Below, one piece after another: positions 37,301 to 51,900 of a stretch of DNA of 64,000 nt. Position 1 is the first letter of the stretch; each line of letters opens with the position of its first letter. A program made the translations under genes and the position numbers. Under the pieces are notes generated by a model that did no database searches, was not told the origin of the DNA, and saw nothing but the letters and a program-made list of their open reading frames with translations. This DNA comes from Onchocerca lupi (taxonomy: Eukaryota > Nematoda > Chromadorea > Rhabditida > Onchocercidae). Location: assembly GCA_028564675.1 (NCBI GenBank), contig JAOVVO010000072.1, positions 1-64,000 of the forward strand, given 5' to 3'.

Positions 37301-39244
37301 CTTAATTTATACTTTTAGTTACATCTTTTATTGATTACTTAAGTGAAACTAATATTTTTTCTTTCTGGATATTGAATTTCTGATTTTTTTTTTTTTTTTT
37401 ACAATTTCTCTAAAAAATGAACCGCATTTGACAATAATTCTTAAATATATTCCATCGTTATTTATATTCCAAAAATAATATCAGATATTTTAATTAAATT
37501 ATGAAAGATACAAGAAGTTGAAATTATGATTTAAAAATTAAAATTATGATGAATAAGAAATTGAAAGGGAGTTCTTCTCATTTTTCTAAGAATGAATAAT
37601 TTTTGATTTTTTGGAAAGAATCTCTGATTCTCAAAAATTTCAAATTTGTTTGCACCATTTCAGAAGTATCGATTTTGCTCAGGCATCAATTGCATCCAAA
37701 ATATTATCAACTGAATGAATCAATTAATAAATTTGCTTTGCTACGATGATTTAATTAAAAATATTTGCGTGAAAAATGTTCTCAAAAATGTTATTCAACC
37801 TGTAATTTTATTTTTTATAACAGAATTATTTATTAGGGATAATAATTTATTTTATTTCAACTTATTTTTTTTTAAGAAAGATTGAAATTTGATGATTGTT
37901 GTAGAATGAAATAAGACTAAAATCAACAAGACAATACTTCATTGTGAGATTAATGAGATTTTACGAAAGCTTTTATAAGATCAATAAGTTTCACAAAGTT
38001 TAATAATCTTAAAAACTTGGACATACTTTGAACTTCCGTTATTTAATCACAATTGTTCAATGATTCTTGCAATGGAAAGAAAAGAAAAAATGAAATTCTT
38101 TATAAAATTCTTTTTTTTTTTCTTCATTCAAAGGCTTAGTACAATTCTAAAATTATTTTAGGTTACATTAATCGGACATTTTACCTTTTCATGTACTTTA
38201 GTGTACAGGGAAAAATTTTGTTCATTGACGTTTTTATATAAATTTTTTCATTCTTAACTTATCAACTTTTATTGTGTAATTTGTCAAAATATGTCTAAAA
38301 TACATTTACGCATTTTTTTTTTTTTTTTTTTTTTTTGAAATTCTACAATTGTTGATTTGCGAATTTTGAAAATTTATCAAAAAAATTCATTGTCTTTTAA
38401 GAACATGAAAGATGACTTAAATTTTTGATAAATTTATAATAGCATTTATGTTGTAGCATAGAAAAGCAAAAAACTCAATTCTCGTCGAGAATTTTGGCTT
38501 ATGAATTCTTTCACTTGAAAATCTCGTGCTTTTAATTTGAACAAAATTTATGAAATGATGATATCGTAAAACAAAACTGCCTACGCCATACAAATTGTTA
38601 CACAAAATGATTAATAACAATTTAGGCATTCATTCTTATTCATTTTATAAATGAATCGTTCGTTTGAACACGTAAATTTACGAAAACATTTTTCTTGAAC
38701 AGAGACCTATTAGAAAGAAATGAATGATTTAAAAATTTAAATGACAAATTGAATTGAATTTTCATTTTACATTATAGCAGGAAACAATGTCGTAATTTTA
38801 AAAAATTCCTTCGCCTATTAGAAATATTTCTTTTTTTTTTTTTTTTTTTTTGTAATCTTGGAATTTTCAAATTAAAATCGAAAGATGTATGATATATAGG
38901 TTCATTGCTTTAAAATGATTTGCTCTGTCAAACGAAATTAAAATTTTTGGAATGTTACTGAAATCAAAATTGAATATGATCTATATCAAAAGATTGAGGA
39001 TATCTTTCCATCTGAAATAGAATCAATGATGATTTGGATAGAGATTTTAATTTTAAACATGATATTCAATAAATGGAAATTTTTAAATTACAAAACACCG
39101 AAAATCTTCAAGAATTTTAAGAGGGAATCACTTCTGTTATTTTACTTCTGGCTGTATCCAATTGTTTTTTTTTTTTTTTTTAAAGTGCCTGAGAATTAGT
39201 TCTAAAATACTGTATTTAAACCGATTTAAATCAAAGTGTTCCTT
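34326..39244. other. Long gene-free AT-rich interval
   Basis: Nearly 5 kb of low-complexity sequence with long T-tracts (for example 36420, 38320, 38830). Open frames such as 36304-36633 and 36781-37011 are Phe/Leu runs from poly-T/TTC tracts and are not credible genes. I see no splice-bounded exons. Confidence 0.5.
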
Positions 39245-39248
39245 AAAA
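39245..39248 (-). terminator. Pol III T-run terminator of the tRNA gene
   Basis: TTTT on the minus strand, 16 nt past the tRNA 3' end, is the first run of four T residues and the likely RNA polymerase III stop. Confidence 0.6.
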
Positions 39249-39264
39249 GCAGCACCTTAACTTT

Positions 39265-39336
39265 TAGCAGCGAGTGGTTTCGATCCACCGACCTCTGGGT
39301 TATGGGCCCAGCACGCTTCCACTGCGCCACGCTGCT
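39265..39336 (-). tRNA. tRNA-iMet: Initiator tRNA-Met (CAT), intron-less
   Basis: The 72-nt gene folds into a full cloverleaf on the minus strand: acceptor stem AGCAGCG/CGCTGCT, D-arm GTGGCGCAGTGG, anticodon stem CTGGG/CCCAG around loop CCCATAA (anticodon CAT), and T-arm with GGATCGAAACC. Features specific to eukaryotic initiator tRNA are present: the A1:U72 pair, the GGG/CCC block flanking the anticodon loop, and ATCGAAA in place of TTCGA in the T loop. It differs from the vertebrate initiator at only a few paired positions. It would deliver the first methionine through eIF2. The T-loop and D-arm are the internal promoter (A and B boxes). Confidence 0.97.
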
Positions 39337-42300
39337 CTGTCTTACGTTTGAAATTTTAAAATTAATTTGACATTTTTTTTCAAAATTTTTAAAAAATTAA
39401 TGTAATGAATTCTAACTGCGAAATGACTATAACAAACGGTCAGCTTTAACGTAAAATCTGTATTACTGAGCATATATGGAAGTTGAGATCTCTTTGAACA
39501 AATTAAAAAGATTTCGATAAAAACTTTAAAAATTTTTCTGTTGTATTCTGCTAAATTAAATTTGTCACTTTTTTCCCGAGATTTTCTTCGTCCTTTTTCT
39601 CTAACACTCCGAATTGGTAGATTTTGGTAGATTTCGTAGAAATGAAAAATGAGAAAAGATTTTTGAAAAATGGTAAACAATGAATTTTGTACATTAAACA
39701 TTCGTCCATCAACTTTCAGTCGTAATTTTTATGATAGAAAATGATGATATTAACTTATTAATTGGAATAAAAATGATGGAACAAACAAACAAAAAAAAAA
39801 ATAAATAGAAAAATAAAATGCTTTTAACTGGATGTCTTTTGAATTTCATCCTTCTTTTTTTTTTTTTTCTTTTTATAATGTCTAATTGTTCCAAAATTTT
39901 TTATAACTGTTGAAGTGTGAATTTTTTTTTTTTTTTTTTGGTGCCAATTTTTAGAAGAACAAATTATATTGGTTATTCACAGCAATGAACATAATTTTTT
40001 TCTTCTTGAACCAATTGCATATTTGATTAAATGGGACAGGAAATCAGAATCTCATAAAGTATTTTTCTATTTTTTCGAAAATTATACCATATGACAAAAT
40101 ACGGAATCTATTAATTTAGCTGCAGCAAGAATTTGACGAAAATATGAAAGGTAATTTGAATTCTTTAAAAAAATTAGAAAAACAAAGGATATATCTTGAA
40201 ATTTTGAAATTAAATCTAAGATTCCCACTCGTGCATTTTATAAAATTTTAAGCAAAAACAAAATAAAAGTTTATGTTATTTTCTGAATTTACGCTCAGAA
40301 ATTATGATTCGATTATTTATTTCAACATATCTCCGAATAGTACGATAAATAAATGCTTTGATAAAATTGATTCATGCAATTTAGTATATGTGTCAAATTT
40401 TTCATTTTTTTTTTCTCTATGTTTTTTTTTTTCTTTAAATAAGAAAAAAAAAATGAAATGGAAAAATTTGAATTTTATCTCAAATTCAAATTCATGATTC
40501 TAATCGGATAAAATAATACATGGAAAAATTGGAAAAAAAAAAAAAAAAAGAAAAAGAAAGATGTTTCCGTTTTCTTCTAGCCTACTTATCCTTGCAATGT
40601 TTTCTCTTCTCTGAAATTCCTGAAAAGTACTTGACCGGAATGAAAGAATTTTTACGAATCCTTTTATTTCCAATATTTCTCATATTTCTTTTCTCTTTCT
40701 CCTCTTCATTGGCTGCAAGTGTGTATTTGCATTGTAAATTTCTTTCATTTAAAATGAATTTTTATGATAAACTTTTGCAATCATCATTATTTCAAATTAA
40801 TGTCACAATTTTTACGCGTCGTTTCTGAATTTTTTTTTTTTTTTTTTTGAAAATCCGTTTACATATTTCTTTCTCCATTTATCAGTTTTTAAATCTACTC
40901 CGTACGCTTGCTTATCATGCATTAACGTCATAATGCAGCGGCAGATTATTATCAATGATACTGATTAATAATATGCAAATAGCTATTGATAATTATTCCC
41001 TCATACTGACAAAGAGCAGAAACTATCTTTCTGAAGCTTAATAACTTAATTACATGTTAAATATTTTCGATGAATTTTTCCAACAACACATTATCACGCA
41101 TTATCACTTTGATATACATTATCACTTTCAGTAAGTAAGATGCAACGTAATATCATGTTCAGACAAATTCCACGTTTAATTGGAATTATTTTCAGATAGC
41201 ATAAATGATAACTGATTGATGTAATAATTAATATTTCATTGTTATATATCGAAATTTGTTCTGTGAAAAAATTGAAATAAAAAATTTGTATTTAATAGTG
41301 GAATGTTTCTCGCTAAAAACAATCATCCATTTGTCCATTCAATTATCATCCGGTCCTTGTTATCATTAATCAGTAATCAACTTGATCCAAGTGAACAAAA
41401 TTCACATCACGATACTTCTGTAACTTTTAACAGAAAGAAATATGTAGAATGCTTGTCAAATAAAGCCATCCATCCGTTCATCATTATCATTAATCAGTAA
41501 TACAATTTGATCCGAAATGAATAATTCATCACAGTAGTTATGTAAATTTCAACAATTGGTCTAAGTAAGACAGATATTATTTCAATTACGATTGAATGTT
41601 AAAATATTGTCGATTGTCGAAGAATGAAAGAAAAAAAAAAAAAAAAATGAGTCTTTTTCCTCGTTAGAAAAATTTGATTTGAAGGCGTGTCGTCGTCCCC
41701 TTCTAAGGAGGGTTAAATCGAGGCGGAGATGTGAAAAAGATAGGCGCAAGAAGAGGAAGAAGAAAAGAGGAGAAGATTGGATTGATTGAGAAGAAATAAA
41801 AGTTTGACAAAAATTGTTTTGCTTTGGGAGGGGCCGGGAAAGCAATGGAATGGAAGAGGAAGAAAGGGAGGAGAAAAGTTTGTAAGATAAATTTTGTCAA
41901 ATTGTCGTCATATAGAGTGCTGAAGAGATGGGAGAAGAACTCCCTGTACCATCAAGAAATGCGGGGTACCTTACCGAATAATACTACCGCCAGGTACCAA
42001 TAGCGCCATTACGATCATCATTTTAATCCCAAAAGCATTCTCGAAGATAGTAGCAGCAGCAATTCATCTTCATTTTCATTATCAACTTTAATCTTTACTA
42101 TTTGGTAAAGAGGAAGCGGAAGAGAAAAGAAGAATCAGGTAGAAAAAAAGTTCGTTATTTAGGTGAATAAAAATAAAAAGAAATTTCACATAAAAATTAA
42201 AAGAAGTTCTATAAAATTTTGAAATTTCCACTTTGCCCAATCATTTCACTTGGAAATCCTGGAATTCGAGAAAAAAGCAAGAAAGGGATAAAAACTTCAT

Positions 42301-42338
42301 ACTGATCGTATCATTATCAAATCTATCCGGTGGTATTA
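39337..42338. other. Gene-free interval upstream of the metalloproteinase gene
   Basis: Mostly A/T-rich with homopolymers and no convincing exons. The purine-rich block 41690-41940 and the balanced-composition block 41941-42060 (with repeated GGTACC-type words) lie just upstream of the metalloproteinase first exon. They are the best candidates for its promoter or 5' untranslated region. Confidence 0.4.
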
Positions 42339-42772
42339 ATGCATGAAGTATTAATGGAAATGGATCATATCATTTATCATCGATCCTCTGCTGATAATCA
42401 GACCGCTCTTTGCGTCTCATTGTATTATCGTTGGATCTTCACTGTATCACACATAATACGCCTCAAATTTTATTGGCCTGAAATCGGACTATGGCTAAGA
42501 GATTTTAAAGCATTTAGTAATTATTACTTCTACTGTTATTATTGTCAACATTACTGCAACCATTCATATCGATACATACTTGTATTTATACTTTTTTTGG
42601 CTACTACCGCAAAATCACATCCACTATCGAGATCAACAACGGTTAGCATCTTTCTTTTTTTTTTTTTTAAATTTGCAAACTTTTGTAATTTTCTTTAAAT
42701 TATTTCATGAATTAATCTTTCTAAACGATAATTTTTTTCCCATGTTTCAACATTGAAAAAATTAGTTTTTTT

Positions 42773-42811
<39 letters not shown>

Positions 42812-42894
42812 GGAAAAAAAGCATAATTAATTACGATCCTTGAAATTTTATTATACATTAACATTTGTCGTTTTTCTTTTCTTTCTTTTTTTTT

Positions 42895-42928
<34 letters not shown>

Positions 42929-45900
42929 TCACCAATTTATACAAAATCTGATCTTTTATTTTGAAAATTTTGACGAAATTTACTGTTAAAAATGTGATTG
43001 GCAATAATCTGATGCGCAAAAAAAAGATAAATTTTAGTTAAAGAGACTTTTGACTTTTTTTTTTAGATTTTTTCTTTTGCTTCAAATGTATTTGCCAATC
43101 AAATATTTGTGTAATAAAAGTTTAGAATATCTCGCGCAGTTTTGCTTTTTTTTCAGTTCATTGTTTCCATTAATTTCTTCCTCGTTTTCCAAGAATGCTA
43201 ATTTAGTTGATTTATTCTTTGTGACATTTCTTATGCTAATCAACTTCTTGTATCTTTGACTTTTTGCTTCAAAATTAGAAAATAAAAAGTTACCTAAATT
43301 TTTCCAGTATTTAATATTCATTGAATTTCTATTTAATAAATTATCAAAAATTCATTGCTCGAAACTGCATGCTCTTGTTTGCAAGAACAAAAATCATTGA
43401 TGGAAAAAAAAGAGAAGAAAAGTTCACGAATACTTTTATTAATGGAGCGAGAAACGTTGTATTCACCAATCAATGATGATTTATTGTAACTAAGCGAAAA
43501 TCGAACTGCACATTAATTATGATCGTAGATTTAGTTAAAATTATTCGGGATGACTAGACCACTTTTTTTTTTTTTTTGTTATTAAAAAACAGGAAATTGC
43601 TCATTTTTTGAGCATCCCAAACAGATATCATATCATTTCGCTACCTCTCTCATTTGGTTTATTTTTCATTCAATTGAAAGGAAAAAAAGTTTGGACAAAG
43701 TCTTGTTTTCAGCTGTTCAACAAATTACCTTTCTTTTGTCTTCAATTTGAGGATGAAAAAAAAAAAGAAATAAAATCATTAAGGAATAGTTTGAAAAGTT
43801 TATTTTTTAGAAGATAACGAAACAATGATTGGCTGAAATATCGTTGAAAATGTAAAAAAAAATTAGCGCATAAGTCATGAATTGAAAATCAAACTTTCTA
43901 ACACAAATTTATCAATTTTTCATGGGTAAAATGTATGAATGGTGAAATATCCAAAACCGCATTTCTAAATATTTTGATCTGTAAGAATTGATAGATTGAG
44001 AGCTCTTTCATGATTCGGTGGCTGGTAATACACGGCCGTTCTTAGCTGGTTAAGTGATTTGTCTGGTTTATTCCGATAGCGAACGAAACTCTAGCCTACT
44101 AAATAGTTACTGGATAATTTTGTTCAGACAACTTCTTAGAGGGACAAGCAGTGTTTAGCAGCATGAATTTGAGTAAAATGAGCTTTTAAATTAAATTATT
44201 CAATATAGAGCAATAGTTTATGATATCAGTTATGCTTTAATAAAAACTGTAAATTTTAAAAGCAATTCATCGTTTTTTTTTTTCTGCTATCACAGCAAAA
44301 CAATTATTAATTGAACCATTTGTAGATGAAAAAAGAAATTTTATAAGTCATGTAAAAGAATTTAAGCGTTTAGTTGTATATATATGTCATTAAAAATAAA
44401 TCATTTCATTTTATCAGGCGACATTTCATTGCTTTTTAAATTAAATTCTTGTTTTATTATCGTTTTATCAAATCTCGAAACAAATTAATTGTATAAGTAT
44501 TATTGTTCTCAATGTCTAAAACTGTTTAGCAGCAGGCATTCTGTATATATGGCATCAAAATTTAGATTAAAATCAATTCATATACGAAATTAAATTGACA
44601 ATGATATTACTTTATTTTTTTGGAAGAGTTTCAAGAGCTTTAGTATTATATTAAAGAAGAAAAAAATTCTAAGATGTTTAAATTTTCAAAATCTTTTAGA
44701 GATAAATTCTTGAACTTGTCACAAATATTCTCTGCAAATATGAAGTAAAATATTCTGCAAATACTCCGCAAACTTTTTTTTTTTTTCTTCAACTCATAGA
44801 TTATCGACATTGTAACAATTAAGAAAAGTGTTAGAGAATGTAAGGCTATAGAATTATTTTAGCTTCAGTCTTACTTTTCTTATTTCACTACAAAATTGAC
44901 CTTTGACATCTTTTATACAAAAATTTATAATCGTCGATTGTAATGAATTTCTTTTCATGATTATCCATATATTATAATGTTGCTTGAGAATTACTGAAGA
45001 TGTTTAAAATCATTGAAATCGTGAAAAGTTTGAAATTATGTTCGGTCTGAATAGATTTCAATTTCAAGGTATATGCTGAATTTCAAAAGTAAAAAATGAA
45101 TTTTCGGAAATAAAAATTTAGGGTTAGACAGTTATTTAAAAAGCGCGATTGCCTACTGAATTTGTCTCGCCTACATTCGCCTACTTTTATCACCAAGCTC
45201 AGTTCGTCTAGCAATGTTCCATTTGCGACCTTTGGCCTCACTATATTGTAATTTTATGAACTGAATGAAACGAGACAGACACAATGATCATTGCTGCGCA
45301 CATACACGGCACTCATTTACTTCCTGATAGACTTAGAAGATAAGATTAATTGCTCAATGATTCGCTAAGAACATACCAATAATTTTAGCTTTAATGTAAG
45401 TCTCGTCTAGACTTTTAAAAGAAAATCATGTTTAACAACCAAGACTGTTCTTCATTATTAGTCTAGAAACTCACTGTTATTAGCCTAGGAAAAGTTCAAA
45501 AACTAAAGGCTTAACTTAAATGATAACGTCCTGAAAGCTTAACTAAATGATAACGTTCATCTTATCAGTATGAACATTCTCATCAATAATTGATAACCAC
45601 AGCCATTACTTCGATATCATGTGTGATAAGTGACGAATCAACAAGAAAATCAATTCAAAAACAAGCAATTTTGTAAGAAACGAAAAGAAATATTTCTTCT
45701 GGCTCTTAAAAAACATTATATTACGAATTCATCGATCAATCTTTTTACATTTATCAGCTTATCCCTAAAATAAATGGTAGAAGACTTATTATTGAATAAA
45801 ATCCTCAAATTGTATCCGAACCGTTTATCTGAACTGCTTTTATGAATTTTTTTAATTTGCATTTCCATTGATTTTAGGGAAAGATGCCAAACGATAAATT

Positions 45901-48900
45901 TATAAATTTTAATTAATCGAATATGAACATGAAGAAGTGTTTTTTTTGTGTGTGTGTGCTTATTGTATTTATAATATTAAATTGATGAACTGGAAAAATT
46001 GTATGTTCAAGACATCGGTATGCAGTTTGAAGGTCTTCCGAATTTTTAGAAAATTTAACGCAAAAAACGCCGCAAATGTGGTTTCAAATTGGTATTTTCC
46101 TCACAAATTTATTACCACCAAACGATTCACAAATTCCATCAAGGTGATCTATTGGACACATCCGAAATTTGAAATATTTTTCACTGGCTTATTTTGTTTT
46201 TCTTTTTATGTGAAACTAGTTATGCTTGCCAAATAATACTGCACTTGTATAATACTTATGATTTTACTTTACAGTGAAATCTGAAAAGGAATTTTATGGA
46301 AGCTGAATTGTCTTTTCTGAAATACATGTTTCAGACTTATTATAATGATTAAATATATCATAGTCTGCAATTTTAGGTTTCGCCGACTATTTTTTAAAGT
46401 AATAGTTCTGGCCAAGAATACATTATATTAAAACTTTTAACTATTTATAGAAGCATTTTCATCTCTTCAAAAGAAAAAAGAATACATTAAAAATTTAAAC
46501 ATTTTTATCTCAAACTACTCATGAAAAGTTGATAGAAACAAAAAAAGGAAGTGAATGTAAAAAATTCAACATTTAGTAAAATAGTTAATTTGCTAAAAAA
46601 GAAAAAACAACTAGATCAAGCAAATTTTTAATTAGAGTAAATAAACAAAAAGGTATGTAAACAACAAATATTTCAGTTTCAATTGCATGGCGATGATTTA
46701 CATATGGCAATAGATGTTGTCAACGATCAACAACTGATCAACAATTATCATTCCACTCATAATCTGGACACGTTGACTTATACTGTTAACAACAATAATA
46801 TAAATATTGATAATGATGATAACAACGGCAGCGATGATTTGAATGATAATGATATGCAAAGGCATCATCGAATAATGCAAATTGTCAGAAGGAGGAAACG
46901 TTTTGGTAATTTGTATAAATCATTTTGGTAATTTCTTATCATTAGCCATGCATGAAAAAAAATAGAAAATATTGCTATAAATTTCCACAGGGGAAGAAGC
47001 TTGATCTGGAAAAAGTTCCACAAGTTTTACTGAAGGCCGGTTGCTGATAGCATGAAAGATAATGCCATGAAAATATCAGCTATCGATTTAAATGGAGTAG
47101 TTGACAGTTGATACCGTGAACATTATTTATAAAATATACTATCATCTTATTAAGAGCAAATCATATCACTATCAGAAGATGTGCAATATGGGCCTTATGA
47201 TAAAGATGATTTCATATCTTATCGAAATTTTTAAATGCAATTTGCAAGAATGTTTTTACAAAGTAGCAAGTTTTCCAAATTCTGTTAATCATTGAGTTTT
47301 TGAAAAATTAATGAATACTTCGAAACTGTTTAACAACAGCGAACTCTTTTCTGGAATTTACTTTTAGCTACAGCTCAAACATCACGATGGGATAAGATGA
47401 CATCGGACTATGTCCTCAAACTGAAATGGTTTATCAGTAGGTACACGCGTGACATATCTCGTTCTGAAATCAGGTATTTTATAAGTAAACTAAAATTGCA
47501 TAAATAATTTTGTACATTAAGAATCTCTGCAAAGATCTTTTGTTCAAAAATGAATTATTGATTTGTTTTCCAATAAGCGAATCAAACAAAGATGTTGAAA
47601 TAATCTTCTGGAATCATTTTTTTAATTAAAGAAAAAAAAGAATATTGTATAATTCATAAAGAATTCTTTCGATCTTTTCATCCATCTTTTCTTAATTTTT
47701 TAATTTTTGAAATGAATGACAATTTATTTAAGCTTGAAAAGACCCTGACACGATTTACTTGTCAATTCCACAAAAAAAAAAAGTCTCGTTTTCCTTATTT
47801 TTCAAAAATAAAACCAGTTTTCTTGCTACATATTCTTCTTCTTTTTCCTTAAATCTATCCCTCAAGTATAAATGACAGAAACAAAATTTTAACTTTTTGC
47901 CCCATTATGGGATTAATTTAGGTCAATGAAACATATGCATTCCAAATATTCGAAAATTAGAAAATTGGGCCAAATATTTGAATTAATTTGAATTAAGAGG
48001 AATGTTATGTGTATGACCTCGATGCTATCGCTTTACTGAAATATATTGATTAACCGAATTTCTCAAAAGGGATGTTTAAAAAAAAATTATTCCTAAAAGT
48101 CCCAAAAATTTCATTTGAATTTTACAAAAATGTTAAATATATAATGAATACTTTGAGAATGCCGAAATTTTGATTAAAATAACAATTAAAAATATTTCGA
48201 AACTAAATAATTAAGAAAATAAAACGAAAAAATGGAAAATTATAATTGAATTAATAATATATGCTATTATGATCCAATAAGAAATACCAACTTAAATCAA
48301 GTAATTAATTAGAAGCGAATGATTCAAAAATTCCTCGTTAAAAATATTAAACATTTTATACCATTTTTTTTTTTTTTTTTAATTATGTTTGCACTTTCAT
48401 GCACACTATTCTTCAAAATAAGCTGTTATTTCAATTTTTTTCATATCAAAAATTTCTTTATCAACTGCTAGAAAATGATCTTCAAATATGCATATGTTAA
48501 ATTTTTTTGAACATTGAAATCTCAAGCTAATTAAAAAGTGATAGTCTCGGACGAATTACTTATCAAATTATTGCATAAGATTTAATTGTTTCAAAAAAAT
48601 TGCGTATATTTGTTCCTGTATTAATAAAATAAAAATCTGACCATAGAATTTCTAATTTATACGTATTCAACAAAGTACAGTCTTATCAAAGCACTGTATT
48701 CCGTTGACAATAAATCTAATGCAAATAATGTTAGATTAGCATAAATTTAGATTTCCATATCAGATCACTAAATTATCTAGCTAGCTCTCTTATTGAATTA
48801 ATTTTATCACGATAGGAAATTTTTGCTAAATGATCTAATGTCGTTAATAGAAAATCGCTAAGCAAATGATATGTTTGATTTTAAATTATTTATCGATTTA

Positions 48901-51900
48901 ATCTCATCTTTTCGACTCTTATACTTTACCGCAATAATTGATTCATAAAAGGTCTATTTTCAATATTCACACACTGATAAGCTTCTTTAACATTCTTTTT
49001 ATCGCTTATATAATTGTATAGATATCTAAAAAAAAAAAAAATCACCGCTTTACACAACGATTACAGTAGCAACCCATATGATGATGAATTGCGTTCGTGC
49101 TTTTGTCTAAGTAATGAAAAAATGATTCGTAAACAAAATAATTTTATGCAATAATCTTCTCAATTGGTATTAATGGATATAAATAGAATAAATAAAAATT
49201 TTCTTCTCTAAACAAACAAATTTATAATGGGCCTTAAAAATGTGGAGTAAGCGAATCTATTTGAACACTTTTATTCAATTATAATTTCAAGCATTCAGTG
49301 CTTCTAAATTTTGCAAAAAATTATTTAGGTAAAAAAATCTGATAAGGTTGAATGAATTTGTGCATCTAATTCTCGTCAATTACAGATCAGTAATTCGAAA
49401 ATCATTTGCAATGTGGTCAACGCAGACAATCATTAATTCAATTCCATCCGTAAAACTTCAATTTGAAGAAGCTGCATATGAAGATGATGCTGATATTGTG
49501 ATTCTTTGGGCAGAAGGTGATCATGGTGATGCTTATAAATTTGATGGTACCGGTAATCATACCAATATTTTGGCTCATACATTTTATCCGACATATCAAG
49601 AAGATGGTCGGCTAAATGGCGATATTCATCTTGGTCAGTATTAGGAATTTTTTTTTTTTTCTCTTGTATAATTCTATTCGGAAATTTTATCTAGAAATAT
49701 TTTCAGATTTCTCGTAGAAAGTGCATAATGTATGCCAATCGATTTTAGATTCTTGAATAAAAACTGTGCGAAAATTTTAATCTAAAATCTACACGCAATT
49801 TATCATAATTTACTGAAAGAGTAATTGTTGAATTTTTTATTTTTTATTGGTTTTTAATTCTTTTATTCCTTTTTTCTTAGACAGTAATTTAGTAAAGCCA
49901 TGCAGAAAGATAAAAATGTGTAAGATCACAGTTATTCATATGATAATCACATTTTCATTGCCATTAAATCACTAAATTCGAAAAATTTTGAGTTACTAAA
50001 ATTCGCTTGCGCAATGCGCCTATTACTAAGCAAATATTCAATTAATTTTAAAATGCTGTAATTTGCTACAAACGAGAAATGTACACAGCTGCAAACAAGT
50101 AAGCAACAGGATGCTCTCGAAATATCGGATGTTTATGCGAATCAATCTCAGAGCCAATGCAAACATTTACTAGGAGATTCATATGAGAGTAGAAAACAAC
50201 AACTTTATTTGTATAATTTACTTTATGCTATTGTAAAATCAGTAAACAGGGAGCATATCGTAAAATATAAAGTTAAAAAGTTCGAAATTCAATTAGTCAT
50301 AACATCATTTTATTTCTAAATGTTGTACATTTTTCTTCAAGCATTATTTGACTTTTTTTTTTGCTTTTTTTCAAATAATCAATCGAAAATTACCAATTTT
50401 AATTACCGCTTAATTTATTTTTGGTTTTATTCGGTGTTTTCATGTCAATATAAGATTTTTTTTCATCAAAAAATATATAAGAAGATATCTTTCTGATTTT
50501 TACGAATCATCAAGACGCACTATAGCTTATTTGTCTTAATGATAAATAGCAAATCATACATACTAAAGCGAACATCTCTCAATGCTAAATAGCATATCAT
50601 TCGATAATTCTTAATTTCTCGAGAAATAAGAAAGAATTTTAAAAAATATGTCACTTTCAGATGACGCGGAGAAATGGATCAGTGATAATAGAGGTGATGG
50701 CACTTCATTTCCCAATGTATTCATCCATGAAATTGGCCATTCATTAGGATTGGGTCATAGCAAACGCGCAGATGCTATCATGTATCCAATTTACAAGAAA
50801 GATATGATCGATAATGCATCTTTCGATTTGGACGACAAATGCGCATTGAATTGGAACTACAGTGAGTTAGTGATTAAGCGATAAATGATAATTGCGCTTT
50901 CTTAAAACGGAATATGAAACATTTTGGCAGTCAAATTTCCAGATGCTTTTCACTTAATATGGAATATAAACATTTTTGGAAGGCGAACTCCAGAAATTTT
51001 CTTTCAGTAGTGTAAAAATCTGCTAGATTCTTAACAATTTGGACATCGTGGTGATTAATCTTGACTGGCTATGGTTATTGTTAAGTCCCTATCGAAGTCA
51101 AGTTCATTAAAATCCTTGAAATTTCGAAATTGTTATGGCAATCTGAGGAATGCCATTTCTATTGCTTCCAATTAAACTTTAAAAAATTTGAATATTTCAG
51201 TTGGTCCTACCAATTTATGCCTATTTGTATGGTTAATGTCTGAGATATTACCAAGACAAATCGAACATAAAATGAATGATTATGCTTCAGGAGTGGACTT
51301 TAATAGTAAGTTAATTAACTAACACTTCGTCCCTTTTGCTTGATTAATATAATTACGAGACTATTCATATCATGCAAATATCTAATCATAAAAAGTTTTC
51401 CTTTCAGTCATTCAAAAATTAACCGATGATGAAAACTCTCAGTCTAAAATAAATGCTTTTAAGGAGCAATTACAAGGTAAAACTTTTTATATTTTTCTTT
51501 GCTTTTAATGAATTTTCTGATACAACTTATTATTTTGTTTATTACAAAGAAAAAAAAAAAAAACAAAAATATAAATGTTCGTTGTGCTTTTGACACAACG
51601 CTTCAGATTTTTCACTGATTGCTTTAAAATTTTGACACAACGTTGCACTCGATTAGGTACGGTTTTTATATAGATGTATCTACTTTTTTCCCTGTTCGTA
51701 AGAATAAACATGTTTACCGCCAATACACCATAGGAATAAGCATGTTTCTCGCTAAAACGCAGTAAGACAAACATATTTCCCGCCAAAAAGCTCCGATTAA
51801 CAAATAAACAAAGTGAAGTCAACCAATCATCGATTTACTGTTGGATAGTAGTCATCAAATATATAAAGAGAAATGTAAATGTTCATGTGGCTTTTAATAT

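Noticed and set aside
41582..41900. Two overlapping minus-strand ORFs upstream of the MMP gene
   Set aside because: They come from a purine-rich tract read in two frames, without homology-like motifs.
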